A DNA stretch of 64,000 bases, taken from contig JAEMBT020000009.1 of NCBI GenBank assembly GCA_018873245.2, forward strand, positions 15,805,794 to 15,869,793. Reading direction: 5' to 3'. The notes below the pieces were generated by a model that saw only the letters and a program-made list of their open reading frames with translations, was not told the DNA's origin and searched no databases. A program made the position numbers and the translations under genes. Positions 23,969-37,537 of this stretch are shown in pieces. This DNA comes from Archegozetes longisetosus. Taxonomy: Eukaryota > Arthropoda > Arachnida > Sarcoptiformes > Trhypochthoniidae. Position 1 is the first letter of the stretch; each line of letters begins with the position of its first letter.

Positions 23969-24725
23969 TTAAGAAATACTATGTTATAACTATTTCATGT
24001 TTATTTGGTAATTGTTAGAAGAGAGAGAGAGAGAGAGAGTTCGTTTGAAGTATTTATAGTCATTTAAGCGTAAAATAGCTCAAGCAATATATAATAGTAG
24101 ATGCAGTCAATTGATAGTATTGTTTGTGATAGTAGTGTTATGTTGGGTCAAATGAGTTGAATGAAAAGCATAAAAAAGACTTATGTATAGGATATATATG
24201 CAAAATAGATGTATAAAAACTTATATAAAACTTATATAAGAAACGATTGGATAATTAAGAAGAAAGAGCCAATCAAAATAAAAAAGCATACAACATTAAT
24301 CCTATTAAAATAGAATGAAAAGAAATATACATACTGCTAACTATAAACAAATAGACATTTATTATAACTATACTTACTAAGACACAAGAAAATGATAAGC
24401 TACAAATAATTGCTAATTACCAAGCTATGTTATCGAGAACATTCATATTATCAAGCTATGTTATCGAGAACATTCATAGTGGTATTAAGTTAGATTAAAA
24501 TTGCAAATAATAAGACTTAGTAAAATACATATTCCATTTATTGTTAGTATGATTCAATATAATAAGCATACAATTATCTCTTATTAATATCTATTAGTAG
24601 GCTTTTATTTGTCATACTGGTTAACTCTTATATATTTATTATGTATGATTTCTTTTTGCTCTTTGATTGGCTTTTTTGTTATTTCAAATGTTCATATCAA
24701 CTTTCAAATTGGGATTAAAAGTTCT

Positions 24726-24819
24726 GGTTAGGTTAGGTTTGGTTAGGCTAGGCTAGGCTAGGTTAGGTTTGGTTAGGTTTGGTTAGGTTTGGTTAGGCTA
24801 GGTTAGGTTAGGTTAGGTA
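24726..24819 (+). repeat. Interstitial TTAGG-like array
   Basis: About 94 bases of GGTTAG, GGTTTG and GGCTAG units: the cleanest and longest such block here together with 26091-26127. It resembles the arthropod telomere repeat (TTAGG)n. Confidence 0.8.
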
Positions 24820-25740
24820 ACAAAGTCCTGATTTAAAGCGAAATAAATATAAATACAAATCTCAATATTACCAATAATACAAAATAATTGATTCAGTAAT
24901 GTTTATAATCGTGAACAACTAAAATGTCCAGCAGTGCTATAACTGATTAATCTAAATAAAATTTCTTATTTTAAAGTTTTGTTTGTTTGGAGACACCATA
25001 TAGACACTTATTAGGGGCAAACTGTGTACTATGCACTTACAATTAGACTGTTATAATCACTTTTCGTTATATTGTACACCTTAATACTATAGAAATTCAT
25101 TTATCACAACAACAGTTGGCTTAATATTATAAAAAATGCATAGTCTGTCAATCAAATCATTATTAGAAAGTATATATTATAACTAATAATCTACTATATA
25201 TCTTCATACAGAAGGGCTCGTTTATATATAAGTTTATATATATTTACGTTTAATCAAATAAGAATTAGTTACCAATAAAACATGTTTGAACATATAAAGA
25301 CATATTCACAATTAGAATATGTAAATATGAATTTGATTACAATTTCTATTGGAACATGACTAAAATACAAACAACTATAACTCATATGGACTATAATTCG
25401 AAATGGTAATACACAATAATGAGTTAGCGTATATGATAATGTATTTACAAATCATTTTAGTCTAATTAGCGTGTGTACCTACGTCATTTTAAAACAACTA
25501 CATATATGTGTATATGTATATGTCTATGATCCTTTTTTGTAATTACACCAGTCTATATGTTTATTAGTATTCATATCGTGTCCTTTTAACTTTTTCTAAT
25601 ACTAAACTACAAGTCATTTATCTTAATTAATACCAGTCAATGTGTCAAATGAGTTAGGTTAGTATATGTAGACTAATAGTAGTTATTGTTGGTGTACTAA
25701 GCTAAGATGCTTTAGTTAAGTGTATGTTGAGATATTTGAG

Positions 25741-25810
25741 TTATATATACGTTATTTCAGTTATATATACGTTATTTCAGTTATATATACGTTATTTCAG
25801 TTATATATTC
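25741..25810. repeat. 20-base minisatellite
   Basis: Three perfect copies of TTATATATACGTTATTTCAG plus a partial fourth. Confidence 0.95.
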
Positions 25811-26090
25811 TTTAAGTAATAGCTATCATTCAAATCTATACTATATTGAGACAACTTAGTCTCACTAAAACTTAGTAGTCTTAATAATGATTACTACTCT
25901 TTCTTTCGACTCGATTACATTAGCTTGATCCAACCATTACTACAACTACTTTATTTATTATATTCTACACTCTATCTTTTTGTTGTAGTACTTACCAACT
26001 TGATGTTATTCTTTTCTTTTGTATAGATCTTTCGATTCAATTTTATTTAATATCAGATATTTCTTAATGATTAATATAAAAGGGAGTGAT

Positions 26091-26127
26091 GGGTTAGGTT
26101 GGGTTAGGTTAGGTTAGGTTAGGTTAG
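26091..26127 (+). repeat. Interstitial TTAGG-like array
   Basis: GGGTTAGGTT units then clean (GGTTA) repeats, followed by degenerate GATAAGATAAAATAAG. Confidence 0.8.
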
Positions 26128-26445
26128 ATCAAATTAGATAAGATAAAATAAGAATAAGTTAGGTTAGACCACATAGTGACCAGGTTGTAATGCAAGTACT
26201 CAAAGTGGCACACTGTAAATATAAGCAAAAACAATATTAAGGAAAGAAATAAATGTTGCGTAAAAGGATCATATCTGTTTACACCCAGTCTGATTTGACT
26301 CTGATTATTCTCTACTTTGTTTTATTAAGTCTAGTTGCTACTTTCTTTGGATCTAAATATTATTTTTAGATCTATTATGAAATCATATTTTATTTTGTTA
26401 GATCTTAATACTTTTTCATAAGTATTTTGTCAATAAATCTCAAGT

Positions 26446-26562
26446 TCAGAATATACTTCAGAATATACAGAATATACCTTAGAATATACAGAATATACCT
26501 TAGAATATACAGAATATACTTCAGAATATACAGAATATACTTCAGAATATACAGAATATACT
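26446..26562. repeat. 21-base minisatellite
   Basis: About five copies of GAATATACAGAATATACTTC plus one base, with C/T variants. Confidence 0.9.
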
Positions 26563-26859
26563 TAATTCATATAATAGATGCATAGTGACTAAGAAATAAT
26601 AAGTGCATAATAGCATAAAAAATAGCATACAATCTATAAAAACATGTATACATAATAGTACACTATCTATTTACCAATAAGTGATTGATGATCAAAATAA
26701 AAGCCAATTTGTCATTTCATTACTGAGATTGTCTACACGTATAGATTCTTTATTTTTAGATTGTTTGTACTAACAGCAATTCTTTTGTCAATCAGTTTTG
26801 TAACACTTATGTCTATATAAGTATTTTTATATGAATATTTTAGTATGTTTACGAACGAT

Positions 26860-26885
26860 CACACACACACACACACACACACACA
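26860..26885. repeat. (CA)13 microsatellite
   Basis: Uninterrupted CA dinucleotide run. Confidence 0.95.
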
Positions 26886-27392
26886 TGAGACTTCTAATAT
26901 GTCTACTTTCTATTCAAATCTGTCTCTAACTTCATCTAAAATGTTCTACAGTTAAATCTCTCTAGCTTAAGGATGTATTTAATCACTTTTAGAATATAGC
27001 TTAAAGTGTTATTTTCATATAGATTAATATATGATTTTGTTGAACAGTAGTTAACTGTATATTGTTTAATATGAAATTATCTTAATTTGTTATATAAGTT
27101 AGTGTAGAAATAGATTATAATTGAAATTGAAAAGTATCTATTTGATTTAAATGAGTACAATATGTGAATCTATAGTCGAAAATCTAGCTTAATATATAGC
27201 TCAACATTATGAATAGAGACATATTTAGTGATAAATGCTTATGAAAAACATTCTATAATAAAATCAATCTTTTTGTTATACTATATTACACTGTTTTATT
27301 GATAAGATGTCTTATTATAGTTATTACCAAAATTGCGTAAATAACCATTAATATAGTATCTTTGTAAGAGTCAATATATTAGCTTTACTTTA

Positions 27393-27393
27393 G

Positions 27394-27456
<63 letters not shown>
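27393..27456. repeat. (TC)n(AC)n compound microsatellite
   Basis: A short CT run passes directly into about 25 CA units. Confidence 0.95.
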
Positions 27457-27458
<2 letters not shown>

Positions 27459-28487
27459 ATTCAACACACATTTCACTATAATAATCGTTTTCGACTAGAC
27501 ATAATTTAATATTTAATATGTCTACTAATACTATGATCTTATATATATAATATTTAAAGTCAATAAAAAAAGTTATAATGAATTAAACTATATATGATCT
27601 AATAGTTGATATCTTCTATATTTCTATTCGGTGTATAGTGCCATTAATGTAATCCATTACCCATTTGAATCGGTTTTATTACAAATGTATGCATACTGTC
27701 TCTCATGGGAATAGAATAAGCAATATTGTATATAAGAAAATTTAATAGTCTTTGATAGCAACCAAGAATCACATACAGTTACCACATGCTTTTCATCACA
27801 TCATAACACCTTGAAATACTAACAAACTTATAAAAAACTGAATATAATAATTAAAACAAAATAATAATAAAAATAGTGAATAAATAAGTGAAGATAACAA
27901 AGAATATAGTTGCTATCGTATACAATAAAAATACAAAGTGTCTATTATACACCAACACTTGACAGTACTACTAGTGTCTTATCTAATGAAAAAACGGTTA
28001 GCTAAACTTTAATAATTAACTAAAACTTTTTAGGTTATACTCTATCTCAAGCTTTATATATTCTCTTTAGAGTTTAGCTCAATATTTTTAAAGCTTACAG
28101 ATCGCGACCACCTGTAATGCAATCTAACTCTAGCAATAGTTTGGTATATGTAATGCAATCCAAGTTTCGTAATAGTATAGTATATATAATGCAGTCTAAC
28201 TTATTTAGCTACTATCTTAGCTGTAGTAACAGTTTAGATGGGATCCAATTAACTCATTTTTATGTAGTATATTATATTACACAGAGACTGCATTCTTAAA
28301 GCTTAATAACTTCTATTATGTGTAGCAAACTTTTATAATCACTTCTAAAGAAGTAGATATCTAAAATCGTTACTAGATAATAACGCTCTATTTGGACAGA
28401 AGTGAACATTTTCTCTTACTTTTACTATGGTTTGTATAGTTGTGTAGAATGAGAGATGAATGAGTGCTAACACATAGAACATATACA

Positions 28488-28590
28488 ACATATGCACATA
28501 TACAACATATACAACATATACAACATATACAACATACACAACATACACAACTCACACAACATGTACAACTCACACAACTCATACACATGT
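28488..28590. repeat. 10-base minisatellite CATATACAAC
   Basis: About nine units shading into CACACAACTC variants. Open minus-strand frames (Tyr-Val or Cys repeats) are shadows of this array. Confidence 0.9.
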
Positions 28591-29205
28591 ATTCTTTGAT
28601 TGATATAATATGCAAAATGTAATTTAGTTGATATAAAATACTTTATCTCTAGCGATTGTATATATGTGTTTTGGCAAGCAGCATGAAATAATTCGATCAT
28701 TCTTTATATGGATGCTTCAAATTCTATTCAAACTTAATTCTAAACTTTGTTTCACTTTTTTATTAAAAAGATTTGATATTATGAAAATGTATTCATATAA
28801 AAATAAATCTTTGCTATACTATGTCTTAAGTAACATTTCTAAATTGCCATTCGACATATGATTATATGAACTAACAACTAACAACTCTTACAATCTTATA
28901 GCAAATGTATTTTGTCTATCACATCAAATCTATTCTAATGGTATAATTTATAATATAATGATCGCATTTAATGATAAGATATTATATAGAAATCAAATCA
29001 AAGAGAAGGAGAGATTGGATTAAGTGAAAGAAAAGTCAATTTACATGTATATGTGTGTATGTATAATATTGAAGGCACTCTTACAATGTTAAGCAATTAT
29101 CTCTAAGCGGTGTTTATGATGTTTTCAGGCAGTCATCAGAGAAATATAATGAATAGTCATTATGTGAATTTTAAGTATGTGCCATAAGCATAAATCATGT
29201 CTCTT

Positions 29206-29207
<2 letters not shown>

Positions 29208-29288
<81 letters not shown>
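29208..29288. repeat. (CT)40 microsatellite
   Basis: The longest pure dinucleotide run in the window, 81 bases. Confidence 0.97.
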
Positions 29289-29289
<1 letters not shown>

Positions 29290-29398
29290 ATGTATTTTCA
29301 CGTTGGCTATAATTTGACTAAAATCCACATTATAGTATAGCTTCAAACACTAATTTGTCAGGCTTTGCTTTCTAATTAGTGGTCCTAAATTCTAGTTT

Positions 29399-29605
29399 TC
29401 GTGGAATGGGATGGAATCACTCAAGTTTTCAAAAACGAAATAGAATCATTAAAATTCTGTGTAATGGAATTTTGAGTATGGAATAGCTGAATTCTATGAA
29501 ATAGAATCATTAAAATCGTGATAAATTGAAATGGAATCGCTAAAAATCTGTGGAATGGAATGGAACCACCAAAATCCTGAGAAAAGAGATAGGATTAAAA
29601 TCCAA
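29399..29605. repeat. Degenerate GGAATGGAATC-type repeat field
   Basis: Repeated pieces of the form GTGGAATGGAATGGAATCAC then TAAAATTCTG at irregular 30-50 base spacing, heavily mutated. It looks like an old satellite or decayed tandem array. Confidence 0.55.
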
Positions 29606-31662
29606 GAGTTTAAACGGATTGGGATATTTTTCGAAATTTGATGATAGAATTGGAATAATAAAAATAATTTTATCCAATTTACGAGAAGTTCAATAGATTT
29701 GCTAACAATTTTCAGTTATTTTCACTAATTTGGAACAAAATTGCCTAATATTATAAATAAATAATTGGATTATAGCAAAAAAATTTAAAAGCTCATGTAT
29801 TCTCGATGATTAAACAGTTACTATTATGTAATACTGTATAAATAAATAAACATTCATTAAATCTGATGGCATTGTGATGGAGATATCACATTTTTAATCT
29901 TATCAAGGATCTGGTTTCAAATTTCACGATTGGATCAAAATTCGATTAAAATTAGATTACCAATACTTGAGTAAGATTAAAATTCGATTAAAACCATATC
30001 AGCAATAGAAGAATGGGATTGTGACGAGAAACATATTCTACAATCACTATACATTATGGATTTGAAGAATGACGTTTTTAAAGTAACATTGCAACACTAT
30101 AGCCTTGTAAAAGTTGGCCTATTATAAATACAATGTACTTCATCTCATCTATACTGAACACTGGAATTTCTCAGAATTTGATTTGATTCATTTTTTAGTA
30201 TATAACTACCCAACCATATTTCACATAGTTCTCACATATTTTTCCCACAAAGTTAGAAAGCATCAATGCGGTCAAATGGTCCAGGGGGATCTCGTGTCCA
30301 GGGGGAGTGCTTCGAGTAAATATCTAAGTTTTGATTTTAAAACTCGTTCAGCTGAAATGACAGTTTTTCTCGAGTTTGAAACTTTTAGCGATTTGTTTTT
30401 TAAAAGTATGACCTAATTCTATAAGTTTTTGAACAACAAAAGGTCCTCATTTCCTAATTTCTATCTACTTTCTCCCATGAAATACTATAATTTTACTAAT
30501 TTTCATTTGCAAAATATAAAGTTAATTGAAATATAACATAGTAAACAAAACAGACAATTATGAAGCTACTTTTAAGCTCAGAGCCAAAGAATCTAAATCT
30601 ATTTAATGGAATGTTGAATATTCTATAATGAGAAGAGAGCCAATTGGCGTACTCAATAGAAATGAATAAACAGTAGTACTAAGAGAGATAATTTAAAGTA
30701 ATATAACACAACTATCTCACATTATAGCAAACAATCAAATGTATTAGAAATGAATTTGTTACAACTCTACATCAGATTCTTATTGAGACTAACGATATAA
30801 ATAATAATAATAATAAATTTAAATTAATTAGCTTAACATTTACGACACAATAAACAACTAGAACATATTAGTGACAAACGTTAAGATTTACAAAGGTTCT
30901 ATTATAAATTCGATTTAGTAATACGGAACACTTTTAATTTATTCATTCAAACTTATAGTTTAGCTATTCAGATTTTAGTGTAGACTTGTACATTTATTGT
31001 ACAACTTCTATATATCTAAATTATACTTACTTTATATATTTTAATAATTCTATACCCAATCATAACTGCATATAAAGGCCACAAGTGACAACTACCTAAT
31101 CACTCCCACTAATTATTGAGAGTTAACTTCAATTTTGATTTGATTAAAACTCAAATATTTTACTTAGACATAAATCTTACTTATTAGATTTGAGTTACTT
31201 ATAAAACTGTTTTAACTCTATATTCTCTAATATTTATGTCTAATCTATTAGTTGCTTCGCCTTTACTCTACCCTTACCCCACCCTTGCCCCACCACCTCT
31301 CAATCTGCATCAAGAGCTGAGATAAAAATTACGAAACAATATTAAAATACAGTTAAGCAAAGTTCATAAGTAATGATAAATAGTGGCAAAAATTGGAACT
31401 ACTTATTGTTTGTGTAGTAAATGCTTGTATGTGCATCACTCCTAGTACTAGTAGTTCATATACGCACTGTATCATACGCACTGTATCATACGCACTAATT
31501 ATACTAGTCTAGCTAATTTCTCATTTACTTATTAACTTTTTTTTTTGCTTTATATGCTTGTTAATTGTTGTTTTGGTTAGTAACAATTACAATCTATTTA
31601 ATATAAACAGAATTTTTCATTTTGTAATACAATAGTTCAATTTCTAAACAGTTACTACTAAT

Positions 31663-32159
31663 GGTAGGCTTTCGGAATAGGAGGCAATAGTAATACCCTA
31701 ACTGAAAAATCTCATAACAGGGGTTTTTTCCAAGCCTACTGTAGGACTTTTGTTACAGATAAGTTTGAAAACTTGTGCAAATAATTAAAGAAATGCAAGT
31801 GAATTATATAAAAATAAGTACAGTTATTAAGCCAGGGTAAATTTGAACAGTTTTATAGAGGCAGATGAAAAAGATTCAAAGTTTTTAACATGCTTTATGA
31901 AATAATAAAGCAAATTTATAGCTTAATTTCTAACATTAAAATCAATGTTTTTATTTGAAAATTAAAATTTTTATCTATATATACTAACTTAACTTTATAA
32001 AATTAAGAGAAAAATTGAGAAATAAAAGTAAAAGTATTGAAAGAAAATTACGATGCTTATATTAAACTTAAAAGTTGATGCAGATTGCAAAACCGGTTTC
32101 AGGGTAAAAGTAGGAAACAATGAATTTTCTCTGACTGCCTCCTATTCCGAAACGTTACC
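31663..32159. mobile_element. Non-autonomous transposon, 8-base target duplication
   Basis: Terminal inverted repeats of 24 bases: left 31663-31686 and right 32136-32159, sharing TTTCGGAATAGGAGGCA and starting GGTAGGC or GGTAACG. Both ends are flanked by CTACTAAT (31655-31662, 32160-32167). The 497-base element has an AT-rich interior without an open frame. Its right terminus resembles that of the element at 23206-23968. Confidence 0.85.
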
Positions 32160-32882
32160 CTACTAATATATATAGTTAACAAAGAACATATTCGACACAA
32201 CAAACAAACGTAACGAAGAGTGAATATCTAATGCATTAGTGTTAGCTATATAAAATCAAGTGATTCTATTATAGTGCTTTGCTAACTAATGCATTTAAGT
32301 TAGCTGTAGTCACTTTATGTTCCTTCTTAAATGTAATTTATATTTATTAGTCTAGCTTTTTCTAGTTATTTTCTTTATATTTTTCTATTATAATAGTTTA
32401 TTTTTTGTTATTATTTTCTATACTTTCTCTAATTTTCAAAACTATCAAATATATAATACAATACATTAAGAAAACATTGATATAGACTTAAAACACATTT
32501 ATATACACTTATATATATATACATTGGCATAATTGTACATTTATTAATACACCTATATCTATTATACTACTATTACATAATACTAAATAACACTAAATAA
32601 TACTACCTAACACATCTATTATGTTATTAGATATCTTCTACTTTTAAAACAAATCATTTCTTTCCTAAATGCATTAGTAGTATCTAAAAAGATTGCTAAA
32701 CTATTATAATAATTGATTGTCATATGTTTTGTTTTTATTATTCTATTTTTATTAATATTTTCATTACTTATTAGCTTTTCATTTATTGATCACCATTTGA
32801 TTGCACGCTATCTCTTGATTGACATTGATTTGAATAATTTGAATAAATTTCATTTTAAATAACTATTAGCTTTTCTTCTTCA

Positions 32883-32885
<3 letters not shown>

Positions 32886-32932
<47 letters not shown>
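32886..32932. repeat. (CT)n microsatellite
   Basis: Pure CT run of about 47 bases. Confidence 0.95.
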
Positions 32933-32934
<2 letters not shown>

Positions 32935-34445
32935 CAAATCTTTTAGACCAATTGTGAGGCAAATTAATTATTATTTGAATCGTTGTTTATATATAACTTA
33001 AATTTTTGTCGATGAAAACTATTAGTTATATTTGATTATTGATACATCTTACATTTTCTTCTCTTCTAAAAGCCAGCCTTGAACAAATTAACTTTTCACT
33101 ACTTTAGTCTTTCATCATAGCTATGACGTCTAACGCCATTCTCTACTTATGGCTTAGATTAGAACTCTTTTGTCAATATTTAATGCTTTAGGCATTCTTT
33201 AGTTAGTCTTACTATAATCATCTTTTAGATATTTATTTTGTTTTAGTCATAACAATGCTTAAAATCTAATATCTCTTTCTGTTTTGAGATGCGCCACATA
33301 TAAATGAAGCTCAGATTTATTTAGAAATGATCTAGCTCCTTATGAGCTAGTATACGTTCAAAGTATACTCACTACTGATATGATGAAACAAAAATTGATT
33401 TACATAAATGTTATATCTGTTTTTAGGACAAATAATAATTGAATTCTAGCTATTTAAATGTCTTCTAAGTTTGCTAAATGACTGAAAACAGTTTAGCAAA
33501 CACTAAAATATTGATTGTTATTGAGTTAAATTGATTCTAAAATAGATTATGACTGATAAATAAGTTAGCTTCTATTACGTGTGTAATATTTGTCATATAA
33601 GTAAAAGTTTGATTAATCATTGTTTTAGTAGATAGAAAAGTTTAGGGTATGTCTCTAAACTTAAATTACAATCTTAGATTTTGCGTACTATACACATAAG
33701 TTATCATAAGTTATCTTCCTTACTTTACATCTATTTATTAATCAGTTGTTAAGTTATCCAAATTCATAAGTCATTATTTAACAGATATATTTGTGGAATA
33801 CCAATTTATTCAAATATCAATTTATTCATACAGTTCTTATTATTTGTTTATATTTCTGAAAAAATTGCATATATTTATTCAATAGAATCGTAATTATTTT
33901 CCTAAGTAAATAACACAAGCCTAAGGCATATAAAATAAAAACTTCAATCGATATTAGTCTACCTGAAAAGTAATAAAGATTTATATTTCAATAGTAGCTC
34001 ATTCAGATGTGCTATTCTACTGCAATTGATTTTTAGTCGGAATATTCTACTAGAATTGATTTTTTAGTCAGAATATCATACTCTATTTTCAATTATCTAC
34101 GTTTCGATATGACCCATGTACATTCACTTGATGTCTCATCTCTCACTCATCCATTTGATCCTAACCGGAGTCGAAGACAGTTTGATCAGAAAATCTATTC
34201 TAAAATACTTCACATATATCTCTAAGGTGTTGACTATCAACTGGATGTCAATGTGAATGTCAATGTGAAAATATATTTCAATATTGATTCTATTTCATTG
34301 ATATATCTGTAATATTACATTTTAGATTAACACTTTTACTTCAATCTTATACATCTTTCTGGATTATGAGTTGCAATTTAGTGTGCATTTGATTCTCAAA
34401 CTATGTAGACTTAGATCTAATATAGTGAACTCCTATTATAATCAA

Positions 34446-34517
34446 CAGATTTGCAGTGCATGAGGGCGTTCACTATAACTACAGATTTTCAGTGCATGAG
34501 GGCGTTTACTATAACTA
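34446..34517. repeat. 36-base direct duplication
   Basis: Two near-identical copies starting CAGATTT and containing GCAGTGCATGAGGGCG, with three differences. Confidence 0.9.
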
Positions 34518-34737
34518 CAAGTCAATGTATTAGTATTGAGCACCAATGCAGTAATCTATTGTGTTGCACAAAACAAATGAGCTTATAATTAATGAAAAAT
34601 TAATCTAATTATTTTCAAACTAATCTATTTTGTCATATTTTCTCAGATCTGATTATTTGATTATGTAATTTCTGATATTGAAGTAGACAATCAATTTGAA
34701 GTTCAAACTATTGGTCTCTTACTCTATAAGGGATTTG

Positions 34738-34820
34738 AAACACTGATAAAATTCTGATAAAATTCTGATAAAATTCTGATGAAATTCTGATGAAATTCTG
34801 ATGAAATTCTGACAAAACTC
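34738..34820. repeat. 12-base minisatellite
   Basis: Six to seven copies of AAATTCTGATAA, with GATGA in the later units. Confidence 0.9.
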
Positions 34821-35102
34821 TGATTCTACTAAGAATGACTATCAAACTATTAATAATTATTTTAATGAACAAATATTTACTTATCAAATAATTATAAACT
34901 AAACTTAATTTGCAAAGAAGTAGTAGTTAGAAAAGTTTGATTATCAGGCTGACTACCAGCTAGAAAAGTATAGAGAAATTAGAACAGAATAGAGTGAAAT
35001 TAGTGATAGCTAACATCTATAGTGATTTAAGTGTATGGTTAATGGAAAATAGTTGACTCTTATTTGTCAAGTATTACATAAGTGCTAATGCAAACATGAT
35101 TA

Positions 35103-35103
<1 letters not shown>

Positions 35104-35170
<67 letters not shown>

Positions 35171-35180
35171 ATAGTAATAG
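35104..35180. repeat. (TAG)n microsatellite
   Basis: About 22 TAG units, then two TAATAG variants. Confidence 0.95.
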
Positions 35181-35948
35181 TACGTCATTAATATCGTCTT
35201 TCGTATACTAAAGTTCATTATAAAAGTGTTTCATATACCAATCTTAGTCTATCTACTGAACTTCTCTTCTTACATGTACTATTTATTATTTGGAAATATG
35301 TCTTATTTTTATGTCTAATTATATGCCATGTACAATTGACACTTTCGAAATATAACTAAACTCAGATTATGTAGTTAGACTTTTTATAGTTTGATATTTT
35401 AATCGCAAGTTATATCAGTTGCTCGTATATTGAACATTTGATCTATCGAAGTGAACTTTTGTTAATCTAATGTGGTATACAGAAATAGTGTGTTTAGAAA
35501 TGTTCTCTGCAACATACGCTTATTAATGCTATTAATGTCAATTATAGTCGCATTCGTTGATCCCTTTTTACCAAATTCATCAGCAAATTCTTCTCTAGTC
35601 CGATCGTAAGACTTGGTTAACAAATAAGTTTTATGAATAAAAACTGTTTTAAATGCTACTTTTGTTTTTATTTCAAACTTTATTCATAGATTGCATCTAA
35701 TGGATGCGTAATATTAAAGAAAATTGTACTCAAAATTTGAGTTTAGTTGTATTTTAGACAAGCTGTATAATAATGTTGGATAAGTGAGCTATTATGTACT
35801 ACCATCTCCAAAAGTGTTTGTAATTATTATAGTCTATATTTTGAGGCTTGCTATAAGACTCTATTAATACTCTATGAATACTATTTTCTGAACGCATACT
35901 ATCGTTACTACGAAATATTTTGTTTTAATCATACATGTTTCCCTAATT

Positions 35949-36040
35949 ATTGGCGTATAGTTTAACAAACACATTTAGATACTGATAGTATACTTACTAG
36001 AAAATATTTGATTCACTAACAATCAATACTATACGCCAAT
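35949..36040. repeat. Short inverted repeat pair
   Basis: ATTGGCGTATAGT at 35949-35961 and its exact complement at 36028-36040, separated by 66 bases. It could be a very small foldback element or a structured RNA; no target duplication was recognised. Confidence 0.7.
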
Positions 36041-36116
36041 TTCTAAATGCATTAAGCTATTCATTAGACTTATCAATTCACTTACTACTAAATTGTTATC
36101 AATACTTTAATCACTA

Positions 36117-36212
36117 AAAGTGTCTGTCTGTAAGTTATGCTAGCTTTCAAAGTGTCTGTTCGTAAGTTATGCTAGCTTTCAAAGTGTCTGTTCGTAAGTT
36201 ATGCTAACTTTC
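36117..36212. repeat. 32-base minisatellite, three copies
   Basis: Units start AAAGTGTCTGT and contain GTAAGTTATGCTAGC; copies differ at one to three bases. Confidence 0.95.
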
Positions 36213-36711
36213 TGAATAACTTTTATATCAGATATTACAAGTTGAATGAGTAATCAATTTAGTCTTCTAAGTAATTCAAAAGACTTAAGCTGTTTGTTTA
36301 TCAAGATTTGTGTAAAGCCTACTTGTTAGGTTATACACAATAAGACTTTATAATCTATCATAGCGTCTTATGGACAGCTCGTTTCTATGCTTTAAGGGCA
36401 CATTTCCATCTTATTATTCTTAACTATTAATACATTATATAATGTGCTTTTCTTTTAAATCTACTCAAATAAATATATTAATAACCAGTTGAGCACATCC
36501 TCACACATCACTTTACTCTAGTTGCTATCTACAATCAATAAGTTTTTAACTGTATTACAGTAAGAATAAGTTATTCTGACAAGCTTAGCTCTCATTTGAC
36601 GCCTTATCTCATAGAAGTTAGAAACTAGTTATATAACGTTAAATTATGCGAATAATACAGATAAGAATTATATAGAAGATAAGTATTAAGTTGAGAAATC
36701 AGAATAGATGT

Positions 36712-36832
36712 AAGAATTGATATAAGAATTTATGTATGAATTAATATAAAAATTTATGTATGAATTAATATAAGTATTTATGTATGAATTAATATAAGAA
36801 TTTATGTATGAATTAATATAAGAATAGTTAAT
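36712..36832. repeat. 24-25-base minisatellite
   Basis: About five copies of TTTATGTATGAATTAATATA plus AGAA. Confidence 0.9.
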
Positions 36833-37537
36833 CATATATTAGTACATAAATCAATGAATCAAAGTATACATTACTTTAGTATACAGTCCAGATAATTGAA
36901 TTTATTGACTTAATTTCTCTTACTCTACATCTAATTAGTTCAAACAAAGCAATTATTGGTTAATTACTTATTCTAATTATCTCTATTTGATATATTTGAT
37001 TACTTCTTACCTAGTTCTAATCATTTAATCATTATTCTTATCTGAATAGCTGTCATATTTCATTCTAATTTATGGCTCATTTTATCTTCTGTTAAGATAG
37101 CTTCTCTTTTCTTAGCTAGATTTTTTAGAATTCATTCTCTATTCTGTAACTATGTACACATTCTCTGCCAACAAATCCCTACCAATCGTTTTATTTAACT
37201 ATTATTCTCAATCTATAGTAAGTGCAACCGATTCACTTCAATAACTTGCTGGTCAAATTTATGTTTTATAAACTCAACTTCTAAATAATGGCTAAAATTC
37301 TACTTTAGAGAACTTACTGTTAGAAAAGCTTTCCAAACTAAATCAATACTGATTGGACTTGAGTTAAGATAAAGTTTCTAAAGTTTCAGACAACTCAAGT
37401 AGAGGTATTGAGAAACATCTGAACAGATTTCTATAATATTAAACAACTAGTAAATATAGATATAAATAGATGATCGCGTTTATGTAGTACTTTTAGATGA
37501 ATGTATTTAGTAAATATAAGGACATATACAAACTACT

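Larger units (their letters stand above)
23977..31654. other. Gene-free repeat-rich stretch
   Basis: No coding sequence recognised. Contains TTAGG-like blocks (24.73, 26.09 kb), CA and CT microsatellites, several minisatellites and a degenerate GGAATGGAATC-type repeat field at 29.4-29.6 kb. A short GC-richer segment at about 30260-30320 (GTCCAGGGGGA repeated) lies in an open frame without recognisable product. Confidence 0.5.

Noticed and set aside
28345..28700. Minus-strand frames rich in Tyr-Val and Cys repeats
   Set aside because: Shadows of the CATATACAAC minisatellite.
30114..30416. 100-codon open frame with a GC-richer middle
   Set aside because: No recognisable domain and no splice context; the GC-richer part is a short GTCCAGGGGGA duplication.
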